In this document: one piece after another, positions 1 to 5,844 of the stretch | Numbering within the stretch: the first letter of the stretch is position 1 | How the letters are laid out: each line of letters opens with the position of its first letter | NCBI GenBank assembly: GCA_900551495.1 | Contig: URWG01000048.1 | Location: 1 to 11,894, forward strand | Length of the DNA: 11,894 nucleotides | DNA from: an uncultured Eubacteriales bacterium | Lineage (GTDB): Bacteria > Bacillota > Clostridia > Oscillospirales > Oscillospiraceae | Reading direction: 5' to 3' | Program-made: the position numbers and the translations under genes | The notes under the pieces: model-generated | Databases searched by the model: none | The model's input: the letters and a program-made list of their open reading frames with translations, nothing else | Told to the model about the DNA's origin: nothing

Positions 1-14
1 ACCCCGAGACGATA

Positions 15-398
15 TTATTTTGCAGCGGGCTTCGGCGTCGCAACGCCGCAAACATTGACGTTGATCTGCGTCGGGCGGACGCCGGTCATCGACGTTACGG
101 CGTCGGAGATCGCGGTCTGCACGTTCTTGGCGACGGTCATAACGGCGCAGCCCATCTTGACGACCAGATTGCAGCCGATCGACAGCGCACCGTTCTCGTC
201 GATCCTGACGCGGATACCGTTGCGCAGATTCTTCTTTCCGAGAATATTGGAAAGGTCAAAGCTGGCGTTCGGGCTGAGGCCATAGACACCCTCGATCTCG
301 CGCACTGCAAGCGCGGCGATGGAGGCGATCACATCCTCGGAAATACGGATGCTTCCGTTTTCCTGCGGCTGCGTCAAATAATCCTTGCTTTCTGCCAT
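15..398 (-). CDS. Asp23/Gls24 family envelope-stress protein
   Basis: A 127-residue protein of the Asp23/Gls24 family, small proteins tied to cell-envelope homeostasis in Firmicutes; their biochemical role is not settled. The family pattern is visible: an N-terminal ISEDVIASIAALAVREIEGV segment, a VRIDENGALSI strand, a VKMGCAVMTVAKNVQ helix and an INVNVCGV end. The reading frame stays open up to position 464, but the ATG at 398 is preferred because AGAAGGGAAG lies about 9 bases upstream and the family core starts just after it. It follows spoIIIAH with a 69-base gap, as in many Clostridia where nusB often comes next; that gene would lie beyond the left edge. A promoter at 436-464 suggests it is expressed independently of the sporulation operon. 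Confidence 0.93.
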   Translation of the reverse strand: MAESKDYLTQPQENGSIRISEDVIASIAALAVREIEGVYGLSPNASFDLSNILGKKNLRNGIRVRIDENGALSIGCNLVVKMGCAVMTVAKNVQTAISDAVTSMTGVRPTQINVNVCGVATPKPAAK

Positions 399-435
399 GA
401 TGATAAACTTCCCTTCTGTGGTTTTTCTTCCGTTC

Positions 436-464
436 ATTCTATCATATTTTTTGAAAAAATACAA
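436..464 (-). promoter_or_regulatory. Sigma-A-type promoter of the Asp23 gene
   Basis: On the minus strand TTGTAT (459-464) is separated by exactly 17 bases from TAGAAT (436-441), and TGA directly before the -10 forms an extended -10. The spacer holds an AT-rich palindrome, ATTTTTTGAAAAAAT. It begins just downstream of the spoIIIAH stop codon, so it would uncouple the Asp23 gene from the sporulation operon. Seen by eye only. Confidence 0.65.
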
Positions 465-467
465 TCC

Positions 468-1016
468 CTATTCTACGCCGAAAATGCGAATATCGGAAAG
501 CTTAAAATCGGTTTGCGACAAAACTATATCGGCAAGCAGGCTCACGTCACTTTGACTCAGCCCGTTTTCAGGCGACGCAACGGCGACCGAGATCGCACCG
601 TCGCTGATGTAGGCGACGCAATCGGTGTAGCCCTTCGCAATGACAAGGCTTTCGATCTGCGACTCCGCCAGCGCGTCGGAAACGATATTTTCCAGCTCTG
701 CGCTCGTCTCGGAGGTATCGCTGCCCTCGGCGTAGGAGATCGTTTCCTGCAGCAGCGTGACCGCCTGATCTCTTGCGGTCTGGCGCGAAAGCCGCATCTG
801 CGCAAAGTATTCCCCGCCGCTCGGTGTACCGAGCACCTCCTGCGCATTGTCGCTGCCGTTGAGGACGAGCGTGCTGTCGTTCATGATCTTATCGGCGTCC
901 AGCGATTCGGTCAGGTCGGGCGCACTGCTTCCGTAGACCCAGTTGAGATAGATGCCGGCGCATACCAAAACGAGAACACCGGCAATGATCGCGTTGCGTT
1001 TCCATGTTTTCATCAT
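468..1016 (-). CDS. spoIIIAH: Stage III sporulation protein AH
   Basis: SpoIIIAH is the mother-cell membrane protein whose outer domain meets forespore SpoIIQ across the intermembrane space; the ring domain resembles YscJ/FliF secretion-ring proteins. The 182-residue product has a short basic N terminus (MMKTWKRN), one membrane segment at about residues 9-29 and a soluble C-terminal domain whose last third (LSQSDVSLLADIVLSQTDF) is the conserved ring-building part. It is shorter than the Bacillus protein (about 218 residues), mostly in the linker, which is common in Clostridia. GGAGG lies 4 bases before the first ATG and 7 before a second ATG at 1013, so translation may start at either. It is the last gene of the spoIIIA operon, 10 bases after spoIIIAG. 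Confidence 0.95.
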   Translation of the reverse strand: MMKTWKRNAIIAGVLVLVCAGIYLNWVYGSSAPDLTESLDADKIMNDSTLVLNGSDNAQEVLGTPSGGEYFAQMRLSRQTARDQAVTLLQETISYAEGSDTSETSAELENIVSDALAESQIESLVIAKGYTDCVAYISDGAISVAVASPENGLSQSDVSLLADIVLSQTDFKLSDIRIFGVE

Positions 1017-1026
1017 GATTCCTCCA

Positions 1027-1557
1027 TCATTTCATTTTGACCACCGTGATCTGGTCGCTTTTTAAGCCCGTCAGTGCGCTGACCGCGTTGATACAGTTGA
1101 GCTTGACCGAGGGGTCGTCTGCCCCCTGACAGAGGATCAACGCTCCCTGAAACCGCGGATACTCCACCGCAGACACTGCCGCTTCATCGTATGCGCTCCC
1201 TGCGGACAAAATCACTGTTTTTTGCTCACGACTGCTGCGCTCACTGTTCTCTCCCGTCTCGGTCGCGGTCGAGACGTCCGTTTGATAGCGCGTTTCCGCT
1301 CCCGTTTTAAGGGTCAGCATCACGCGAACCTCGCCCGCGCCCTGCATTTGAGCAAGAGTCAGCGCCAGCCGCTGCTCCACGTCGGCGAGAAATGCCGCCT
1401 CGTCGTTTGTCTGCTTCGTCTCGGGATCCGTTTTCTTCTGCGTGGATTTTGTCGGGATCAGCAGCAGTGCAAGCCCGATCAGGATCACAAGGGCGACGTA
1501 TTTATACCGTTTTAAGCCGCCGAGCAGCTTTTTGCTCCACTCACCCGTCGGTTTCAT
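1027..1557 (-). CDS. spoIIIAG: Stage III sporulation protein AG
   Basis: SpoIIIAG forms a large ring in the outer forespore membrane as part of the SpoIIIA-SpoIIQ channel and is related to secretion-system ring proteins. The 176-residue protein has a basic N terminus, a membrane segment at about residues 18-36 (YKYVALVILIGLALLLIP) and a periplasmic-side domain. The family signature is clear: LAQMQGAGEVRVMLTL, a charged beta insertion with TGENSERSSREQKTVI, then QGALILCQGADDPSVK and a final INAVSALTGLKSDQITVVKMK-like end. The ATG lies inside the end of spoIIIAF (17-base overlap), with AGGAG about 10 bases upstream. Position between AF and AH supports the assignment. Confidence 0.96.
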   Translation of the reverse strand: MKPTGEWSKKLLGGLKRYKYVALVILIGLALLLIPTKSTQKKTDPETKQTNDEAAFLADVEQRLALTLAQMQGAGEVRVMLTLKTGAETRYQTDVSTATETGENSERSSREQKTVILSAGSAYDEAAVSAVEYPRFQGALILCQGADDPSVKLNCINAVSALTGLKSDQITVVKMK

Positions 1558-2023
1558 AAATGTTCCACTCCTGCTCCTCCTCTGCCACGCCGAATGCGGT
1601 TCGGATGTATTCGCCGAGCGCCTGCCGCTGGGAAAGATTCAGCACGCCGATGATGCGTACATGGATCGGCTGCGGATACTCAGCGTCGTTCAGGGTCACC
1701 TCCGCGCGGACCGCTGCACCCAGCTCGCCTGCCTTGTCCTCAATATATGTCTCACTCGTCTGCTTTATGTGTCGGGATAGCTGTGTCTGCCATGCCTCCT
1801 GCGCCTCCGACGGATCGTATTGCACGCGGAAGGAGCGGAACACCTCCGCCACCTCCTCCATGTCGAGCGACAGCAGCGGCAGCACCACGACCAGCAGAAT
1901 CAGCAGCCCTGAGGCAAACCGTGCGATTTTCTTCACCGTCTCCTGCCGCACCAGCGCCGAGGCGAGCACACCGATGAGACACGCCGCCGTGACCGACAGC
2001 AAATAGGTTCTGATCGTCTCCAT
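1541..2023 (-). CDS. spoIIIAF: Stage III sporulation protein AF
   Basis: SpoIIIAF is a bitopic membrane protein with a ring-building-like soluble domain, required for the SpoIIIA feeding-tube complex in the mother cell. This 160-residue product has two N-terminal membrane segments, roughly residues 8-26 and 34-52, followed by a soluble region ending in the conserved IHVRIIGVLN stretch. Its ATG directly abuts the TAG of spoIIIAE, with AAGGTGG about 9 bases upstream inside that gene. Its 3' end overlaps spoIIIAG by 17 bases, so translational coupling is likely. Assignment rests on operon position as well as sequence, because this is one of the less conserved members. Confidence 0.93.
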   Translation of the reverse strand: METIRTYLLSVTAACLIGVLASALVRQETVKKIARFASGLLILLVVVLPLLSLDMEEVAEVFRSFRVQYDPSEAQEAWQTQLSRHIKQTSETYIEDKAGELGAAVRAEVTLNDAEYPQPIHVRIIGVLNLSQRQALGEYIRTAFGVAEEEQEWNIYETDG

Positions 2024-3106
2024 CTACGCCGCCACCTTCAAAAAGCATACCGAGGAGATCAGCATCAGCAGCCCGCACGCCCCGCACATCCCGAGCAGAT
2101 ACCCCATCGCCGTCGAAAAATGACGCACCAGCTTGACGTGCGGCGGAAGCCCGACCGTCCCGCTGACCGCCGCCGTCAGCTTCATCAGTAAGTAGTGGAT
2201 GCCGACCTTGAGAAACGGGAGCAGACAGATCGCCAGCACCGCGAGCATTCCGAAAATACCGATGGAGTTTTTCAGGATTCCCGCGCCGGCAAGCAGTGTT
2301 TCCGATGCGTCGGATATGATCCCGCCGACCACAGGCACCATGCCCGAAACGGCTGCCTTGGTCGCCTTGACCGCGTTCGCATCCGCCGCCCCGCCGATCA
2401 CCCCTGTAATCGAGAGATACGCCAAAAATACATAGACGAGCACCCGAAGCGTTTTTGAAATCAGCCAGCCGACAAAGCTCCGCAGCTCTCCCAGCGTCTC
2501 TCCCTCCAGCGCAGCCTCGGCAACGCTGACGGTGAGGTAAAACCATACCGCGGGAATGAGCAGCTTGGAGATAAGCTGCAACAGCAGCTCAGAGAACATG
2601 ACCGTGCCCGCGTACAGCGCTCCCGAAGCCGTCACGCCGCCGCTCATTGCCGCCGCGGAAGCCAAGACCGGCAGCAGAAGCGCGCTGTAATCGCCGATCT
2701 GCCGCACGGTATCCGAGGCAAGCGTCACCATTGACTGCATCCCGCCGAGCATGGCGGCGCACAGTCCGAGGGCTCCCGCCACACGCACCGCAGTTTCGCT
2801 GACCGACAGCATCCGACAGACGGAGAACAGCGCCGTCAGCGCCAAGATGACCGCGCACATCCGCAGAGCGTCGCGAAAGCTCTCCTGCGACAGCGGCAGA
2901 CACCGCAAAAACATCTGCCATGCGCCGTCCCAAAGGTCGTTGTCCTCGCTGACCGTCTCGACGGGCAGCAGCTCCTGTGCCTCGCTCGGAAGTCCGTCGG
3001 TCAGCCCGTCCGTCTCAATCCCTAAATCAGGTTCGGTCGGCTCCGCTGCCCCCGCTCGGAAAATCAGCAGCGGAAGGAGCAAAAGAATCAATATCAGCCG
3101 TTTCAT
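2024..3106 (-). CDS. spoIIIAE: Stage III sporulation protein AE
   Basis: SpoIIIAE is the largest polytopic membrane protein of the SpoIIIA complex and is thought to form part of the export-like channel between mother cell and forespore. The 360-residue protein starts with a hydrophobic signal peptide (MKRLILILLLLPLLIF, likely cleaved near AGA-AE at about residue 20), then an acidic soluble stretch to about residue 70. After that come several membrane segments, with the conserved VFLAYLSITGVIGG and VSGMVPVVGGIISDASETLL regions typical of the family. Its ATG overlaps the spoIIIAD stop in an ATGA arrangement, and its TAG touches the spoIIIAF start. Length and order match the canonical operon. 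Confidence 0.97.
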   Translation of the reverse strand: MKRLILILLLLPLLIFRAGAAEPTEPDLGIETDGLTDGLPSEAQELLPVETVSEDNDLWDGAWQMFLRCLPLSQESFRDALRMCAVILALTALFSVCRMLSVSETAVRVAGALGLCAAMLGGMQSMVTLASDTVRQIGDYSALLLPVLASAAAMSGGVTASGALYAGTVMFSELLLQLISKLLIPAVWFYLTVSVAEAALEGETLGELRSFVGWLISKTLRVLVYVFLAYLSITGVIGGAADANAVKATKAAVSGMVPVVGGIISDASETLLAGAGILKNSIGIFGMLAVLAICLLPFLKVGIHYLLMKLTAAVSGTVGLPPHVKLVRHFSTAMGYLLGMCGACGLLMLISSVCFLKVAA

Positions 3107-3498
3107 CCGCTACCGCCCATCGTTTCCATCATTTGCAGCACCGCCTCCAGCAGCGGCAGACATACATAAATTGACAGCACCGCCGCGCACAGCTCAATCA
3201 GCTTTGCAACCGCGCTCTCACCCGCGTCGTTGCAGACGTTTGCGCAGAGCTGCGCCAAAAGCCCGATGCCGATCGTTTTCAGTACGGGCGTCAAAAGCTC
3301 GCTGTCCAGCCCCGCGAAGCCGCGCAGCTTCCCGAAAAAGCGCAGGATCGGCTCGATCAGCTCTGCCGACAGCACCGCCATGATTGCACAGGCGGCAAGC
3401 GTCAGCAGAATTGCCAGCTCCTTGCTGCTCTTTTTCAGCACGGCGGCGAGGATCACCGCTACAACGCCGATTACACCGACGCGGATCAGCGTCTCCAT
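3103..3498 (-). CDS. spoIIIAD: Stage III sporulation protein AD
   Basis: SpoIIIAD is a small polytopic membrane protein of the SpoIIIA complex, related to SpoIIIAC and grouped with it in one Pfam family. The 131-residue product has hydrophobic segments near residues 5-22, 28-48, 70-90 and 100-122. The conserved VLKKSSKELAILLTLAAC and LLTPVLKTIGIGLLAQLC motifs are visible. It shares one base with the spoIIIAC stop (TGATG) and its TGA overlaps the spoIIIAE start, so the three genes are translationally packed. Size and order are as in Bacillus subtilis. Confidence 0.96.
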   Translation of the reverse strand: METLIRVGVIGVVAVILAAVLKKSSKELAILLTLAACAIMAVLSAELIEPILRFFGKLRGFAGLDSELLTPVLKTIGIGLLAQLCANVCNDAGESAVAKLIELCAAVLSIYVCLPLLEAVLQMMETMGGSG

Positions 3499-3692
3499 CA
3501 GAAATGAAACAGCTCTTTTACAAGATCAAAGAGCTGGGCAATCTTCTGCACAACGATCAGCAGCACGACGACCAGACCTGCAAGGGTCGTCATCGTCGCC
3601 TGCTCCTCCCTGCCCGAGCGGACAAGGACCTGATTCAGAATGGAGACGATAATTCCGACGGCGGCGATCTTAAAAATCAGATCAATTTCCAT
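3498..3692 (-). CDS. spoIIIAC: Stage III sporulation protein AC
   Basis: SpoIIIAC is a 64-residue two-pass membrane protein of the SpoIIIA complex. The sequence begins MEIDLIFKIAAVGIIVSIL, continues through the conserved NQVLVRSGREEQATMTTLAGL loop, which is diagnostic for the family, and ends in a second membrane helix and a short amphipathic tail (ELFHF). It begins 2 bases after the spoIIIAB stop and overlaps the spoIIIAD start by one base. The size matches the family norm of about 65-68 residues. Confidence 0.97.
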   Translation of the reverse strand: MEIDLIFKIAAVGIIVSILNQVLVRSGREEQATMTTLAGLVVVLLIVVQKIAQLFDLVKELFHF

Positions 3693-3694
3693 TG

Positions 3695-4198
3695 CTATAC
3701 AACCAAGATCACAAGCGCCGCGCCTGCCGCCATGCCGAGGACGGCATAGCTTTTTGCCAGCGGTCGTTTTTCCGTTTCCGTCCGCTCCAAAGCGCTGCGG
3801 AGCCGCTCCTGCGTCAGCTTCAGCAGACGGTTCCCGCCGTCAAGGTCAAAGCGCCCAAGCTCGGAGCACAGCTCTAGCAGCGCCATCGCCGCGTCATTCG
3901 GCAGCGAAAGCCCGCTTTTTTCCAGCGCCTCCTCCGCCGCATGACGGCTTCCCACCGCGACACGTTCCCCAAACGCGGAAAAAAAGCTTCGCACCGCACC
4001 GCTGCTCCGCTCCGCAGTCACGGTGCACAGCTCGGGCAGCGGCAGCAGCGTATAGTTCAGCTCGCATTTCAAAAGCTCCAGCGCTGCCGAAAGCTCCCGA
4101 AGCTGCCGAAGCTGAAGATACAGCAGCACCGCCCGTGCAATGCCGTAGCCGCCCGCGCCGCCGATGACGAGAATCACGCCGATCACTCTAAGCCACAT
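3695..4198 (-). CDS. spoIIIAB: Stage III sporulation protein AB
   Basis: SpoIIIAB is a membrane protein of the SpoIIIA complex, resembling part of the type II secretion/type IV pilus inner-membrane protein GspF, and is expected to work with the SpoIIIAA ATPase. The 167-residue protein has an N-terminal membrane segment (about residues 3-26), a cytoplasmic helical domain with LRELSAALELLKCELNYTLLPLPE, and a C-terminal hydrophobic helix (AVLGMAAGAALVILVV). The LKCELNYTLLPLPE segment is characteristic. The ATG lies 11 bases inside the 3' end of spoIIIAA, consistent with translational coupling of the ATPase and its membrane partner. Confidence 0.95.
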   Translation of the reverse strand: MWLRVIGVILVIGGAGGYGIARAVLLYLQLRQLRELSAALELLKCELNYTLLPLPELCTVTAERSSGAVRSFFSAFGERVAVGSRHAAEEALEKSGLSLPNDAAMALLELCSELGRFDLDGGNRLLKLTQERLRSALERTETEKRPLAKSYAVLGMAAGAALVILVV

Positions 4199-5063
4199 TG
4201 GTGTTTCCCCCTCGTATCGTCAGTTTTCGCCCACTGCCGAGCAGCATGAGCGTTTCAAAGGTCTGCGACTGCATCAGCCGCCGATAGATCGGACGCTTGT
4301 CCAGCTCCTCAAAGGTATCGGCGTGTACCGTCGCAAGAAAGCGCACGCCGCAGTAGGCAGCACGGACGATCTGCTCCACGTCGCTCTCCGCGCTGATCTC
4401 ATCGACAGCGATCCACCGAGGATTCATGCTTCGCAGCAGCATTTCGATCGCCGTGCCCTTTGCAATGCCGGAAAGCACGTCGGTATGCGCGCCGAGGTCA
4501 AACTGCGCAATGCCGTTCTGACTTGCCGCAAGCTCCATCCGTTCGTCGGCAACGCACAGCCGCCAGCCGAAACGGTCGGAGCATTGGCGGATCAGGTCGC
4601 GCAGAAGGGTTGTTTTTCCGCTCCCCGGGGCGCCGAGCAGGAGCGTTGAGCGCGGGTGCAGCCAAAGGTAATCCGCCGCCTCGTTCGCCGCGCCGCGAAT
4701 CTGCCGCGCAATGCGCAGATTCAGGGACGAAAGCTCCTTGAGCGTATACAGCTCGCCGTTGCGGTAAACGCCTGTCCCGCAAATGCCGATGCGGTGACCG
4801 CCGCGCATTGTAACGAAGCCGTTTCGCAGCGTATCCCGCGCCGCATAAACAGCCTGTCCCGTCGCACGCCCGAGGATCGTCTCTAAAAGCGCCGCGTCGG
4901 CATTGCAGCCCGTCAGCGGCACCTCCCGACCGCCGCAAAATACGCTGACCTCGCGACCGACCCGAAGCCGAATTTCTTCAATCTCGGCGTTGCGGCCCAG
5001 TCCCGTCACGGCGGCACGCAGCTCCGACGGGCACACCGCCAACGCCTCGACTACCGCATCCAT
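4188..5063 (-). CDS. spoIIIAA: Stage III sporulation protein AA (secretion-type ATPase)
   Basis: SpoIIIAA is the ATPase of the SpoIIIA complex, related to the AAA+/RecA-like ATPases of type II and IV secretion, and is thought to energise traffic into the engulfed forespore. In this 291-residue protein the Walker A motif GAPGSGKTT is at residues 144-152 and the Walker B-type WIAVDE ends at D221/E222. The sensor-like ATVHA is at 244-248. The N-terminal domain contains the family pattern EEIRLRVGREV (about 29-39) and VTMRGGHRIGICG (about 84-96). An AGGTGAGG ribosome-binding site lies about 4 bases before the ATG. First gene of the operon; a candidate sigma-E promoter lies directly upstream. Confidence 0.97.
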   Translation of the reverse strand: MDAVVEALAVCPSELRAAVTGLGRNAEIEEIRLRVGREVSVFCGGREVPLTGCNADAALLETILGRATGQAVYAARDTLRNGFVTMRGGHRIGICGTGVYRNGELYTLKELSSLNLRIARQIRGAANEAADYLWLHPRSTLLLGAPGSGKTTLLRDLIRQCSDRFGWRLCVADERMELAASQNGIAQFDLGAHTDVLSGIAKGTAIEMLLRSMNPRWIAVDEISAESDVEQIVRAAYCGVRFLATVHADTFEELDKRPIYRRLMQSQTFETLMLLGSGRKLTIRGGNTNVA

Positions 5064-5081
5064 TCCGCCTCACCTCGCTGT

Positions 5082-5110
5082 ATTCTATGCGATGGGCAAA
5101 AAAATAGAAC
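5082..5110 (-). promoter_or_regulatory. Candidate sigma-E promoter of the spoIIIA operon
   Basis: On the minus strand GTTCTATT (5103-5110) and CATAGAAT (5082-5089) are separated by 13 bases. The -10 differs by one base from the sigma-E pattern CATACAAT; the -35 match is weaker. In Bacillus subtilis spoIIIA is transcribed by mother-cell sigma-E, so this is the expected regulator. The start site would lie near 5075, giving a leader of only about 12 bases that barely includes the ribosome-binding site. The -35 sits inside the terminator of the preceding gene. Confidence 0.45.
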
Positions 5111-5131
5111 CGCCTCTCGGACGGGCGGTTC
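5098..5131 (-). terminator. Rho-independent terminator after the ECF transporter S-component gene
   Basis: On the minus strand GAACCGCC (5131-5124) pairs perfectly with GGCGGTTC (5114-5107) across a 9-base loop, followed by TATTTTTTT down to 5098. It lies about 30 bases past the stop codon at 5161 and separates the spoIIIE/S-component unit from the spoIIIA operon. Confidence 0.88.
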
Positions 5132-5160
5132 CGTCACGGGAGGCGGTATTCTGAAAATGC

Positions 5161-5778
5161 TTATTTCGCGCGGTGCAGTGCGAGGCAGACGCCTTTTGCA
5201 ATGCTGCTGCCGAGGACGGTGCAGAGCAGCGCCTCGATCAGCCCCTGTACGCCGACCAGCAGAACAAGGAACCTCAAAAAGTTCTGTGCGCCGTAGAAGG
5301 CGACAAGCCCCTGGATATACTCGCTGTGGTAAAAGCAGAGGCAGAGCGTTCCCATAAAGAGCACGGTGTTCAGCAGCGCCCCGCTCAGCGCGGAAAGGAC
5401 GAACGAAAGGAAATTTTTCGACTTCGGGATGACCTTATTCAGTCCGCGGAAAATCAGACCGCAGCACCAACCCATCAGCGTCCGCGTCGGGACGCAGACA
5501 AGGAAGGTGAAAAACGGCTGAATGGCAAGCAGCTCCGCGCCGAACGGACTTTTTCCGAAGCACTCGGCAAAGCTGATTAAGCCGAACACCAGCCCGAGAA
5601 TTGCGCCGCCGGAGGGACCGAGGACGATCGCACCGACGATCACGGGCACCTGCATAATGGTCATTTCCAAGCCGAACGTTTTAATCATGCCGAGTCCGGT
5701 GACCTCCAGCAGCAAAAGAATTGCCGTCAGGACTCCCAGCTCGGTCAAATAAAGGGTACGGGAATGTTGATTTTTCAA
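5161..5778 (-). CDS. ECF transporter substrate-binding (S) component, substrate unknown
   Basis: A 205-residue, six-helix-type membrane protein resembling S components of energy-coupling-factor vitamin transporters (ECF_trnsprt family), which bind a vitamin and dock onto a shared EcfA-EcfA'-EcfT module. Supporting features are the N-terminal LTELGVLTAILLLLE helix, the MTIMQVPVIVGAIVLGPSGG segment (about residues 39-58) with GLVFGLISF after it, and a central FLVCVPTRTLMGW helix. The substrate cannot be named; pantothenate- or cobalamin-type S components share similar segments. No EcfA or EcfT gene is in the window, as expected for group II systems. The start is TTG at 5778, with AGGAGG 8 bases upstream. 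No convincing promoter was seen in the 66 bases after spoIIIE, so read-through is likely. Confidence 0.82.
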   Translation of the reverse strand: MKNQHSRTLYLTELGVLTAILLLLEVTGLGMIKTFGLEMTIMQVPVIVGAIVLGPSGGAILGLVFGLISFAECFGKSPFGAELLAIQPFFTFLVCVPTRTLMGWCCGLIFRGLNKVIPKSKNFLSFVLSALSGALLNTVLFMGTLCLCFYHSEYIQGLVAFYGAQNFLRFLVLLVGVQGLIEALLCTVLGSSIAKGVCLALHRAK

Positions 5779-5800
5779 TTTTTGTTCCTCCTGCTGTCGC

Positions 5801-5816
5801 TCCTATTCATATAGGA
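5801..5816. repeat. Short inverted repeat in the leader of the S-component gene
   Basis: TCCTAT (5801-5806) and ATAGGA (5811-5816) form a perfect 6-bp inverted repeat with a 4-base loop, starting 22 bases upstream of the TTG start. It could be an operator or a weak RNA hairpin; no U-tract follows on the minus strand, so it is not a terminator. No vitamin riboswitch fits in this 66-base gap. Confidence 0.4.
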
Positions 5817-5844
5817 TGCAACGCGTGATTGTAGGTATTCGAGG

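Noticed and set aside
513..1040. Plus-strand open frame of 175 codons opposite spoIIIAH
   Set aside because: Antisense to spoIIIAH, Arg-rich and without recognisable motifs or promoter.
1752..2546. Minus-strand open frame of 264 codons across spoIIIAE and spoIIIAF
   Set aside because: It is in another frame of two recognised sporulation genes, with a Gly/Arg/Ala-rich low-complexity product and no ribosome-binding site that fits.
5779..5844. Possible vitamin riboswitch upstream of the ECF transporter S component
   Set aside because: The gap is only 66 bases and holds just a 6-bp hairpin; no FMN, TPP or cobalamin riboswitch core fits or is visible.
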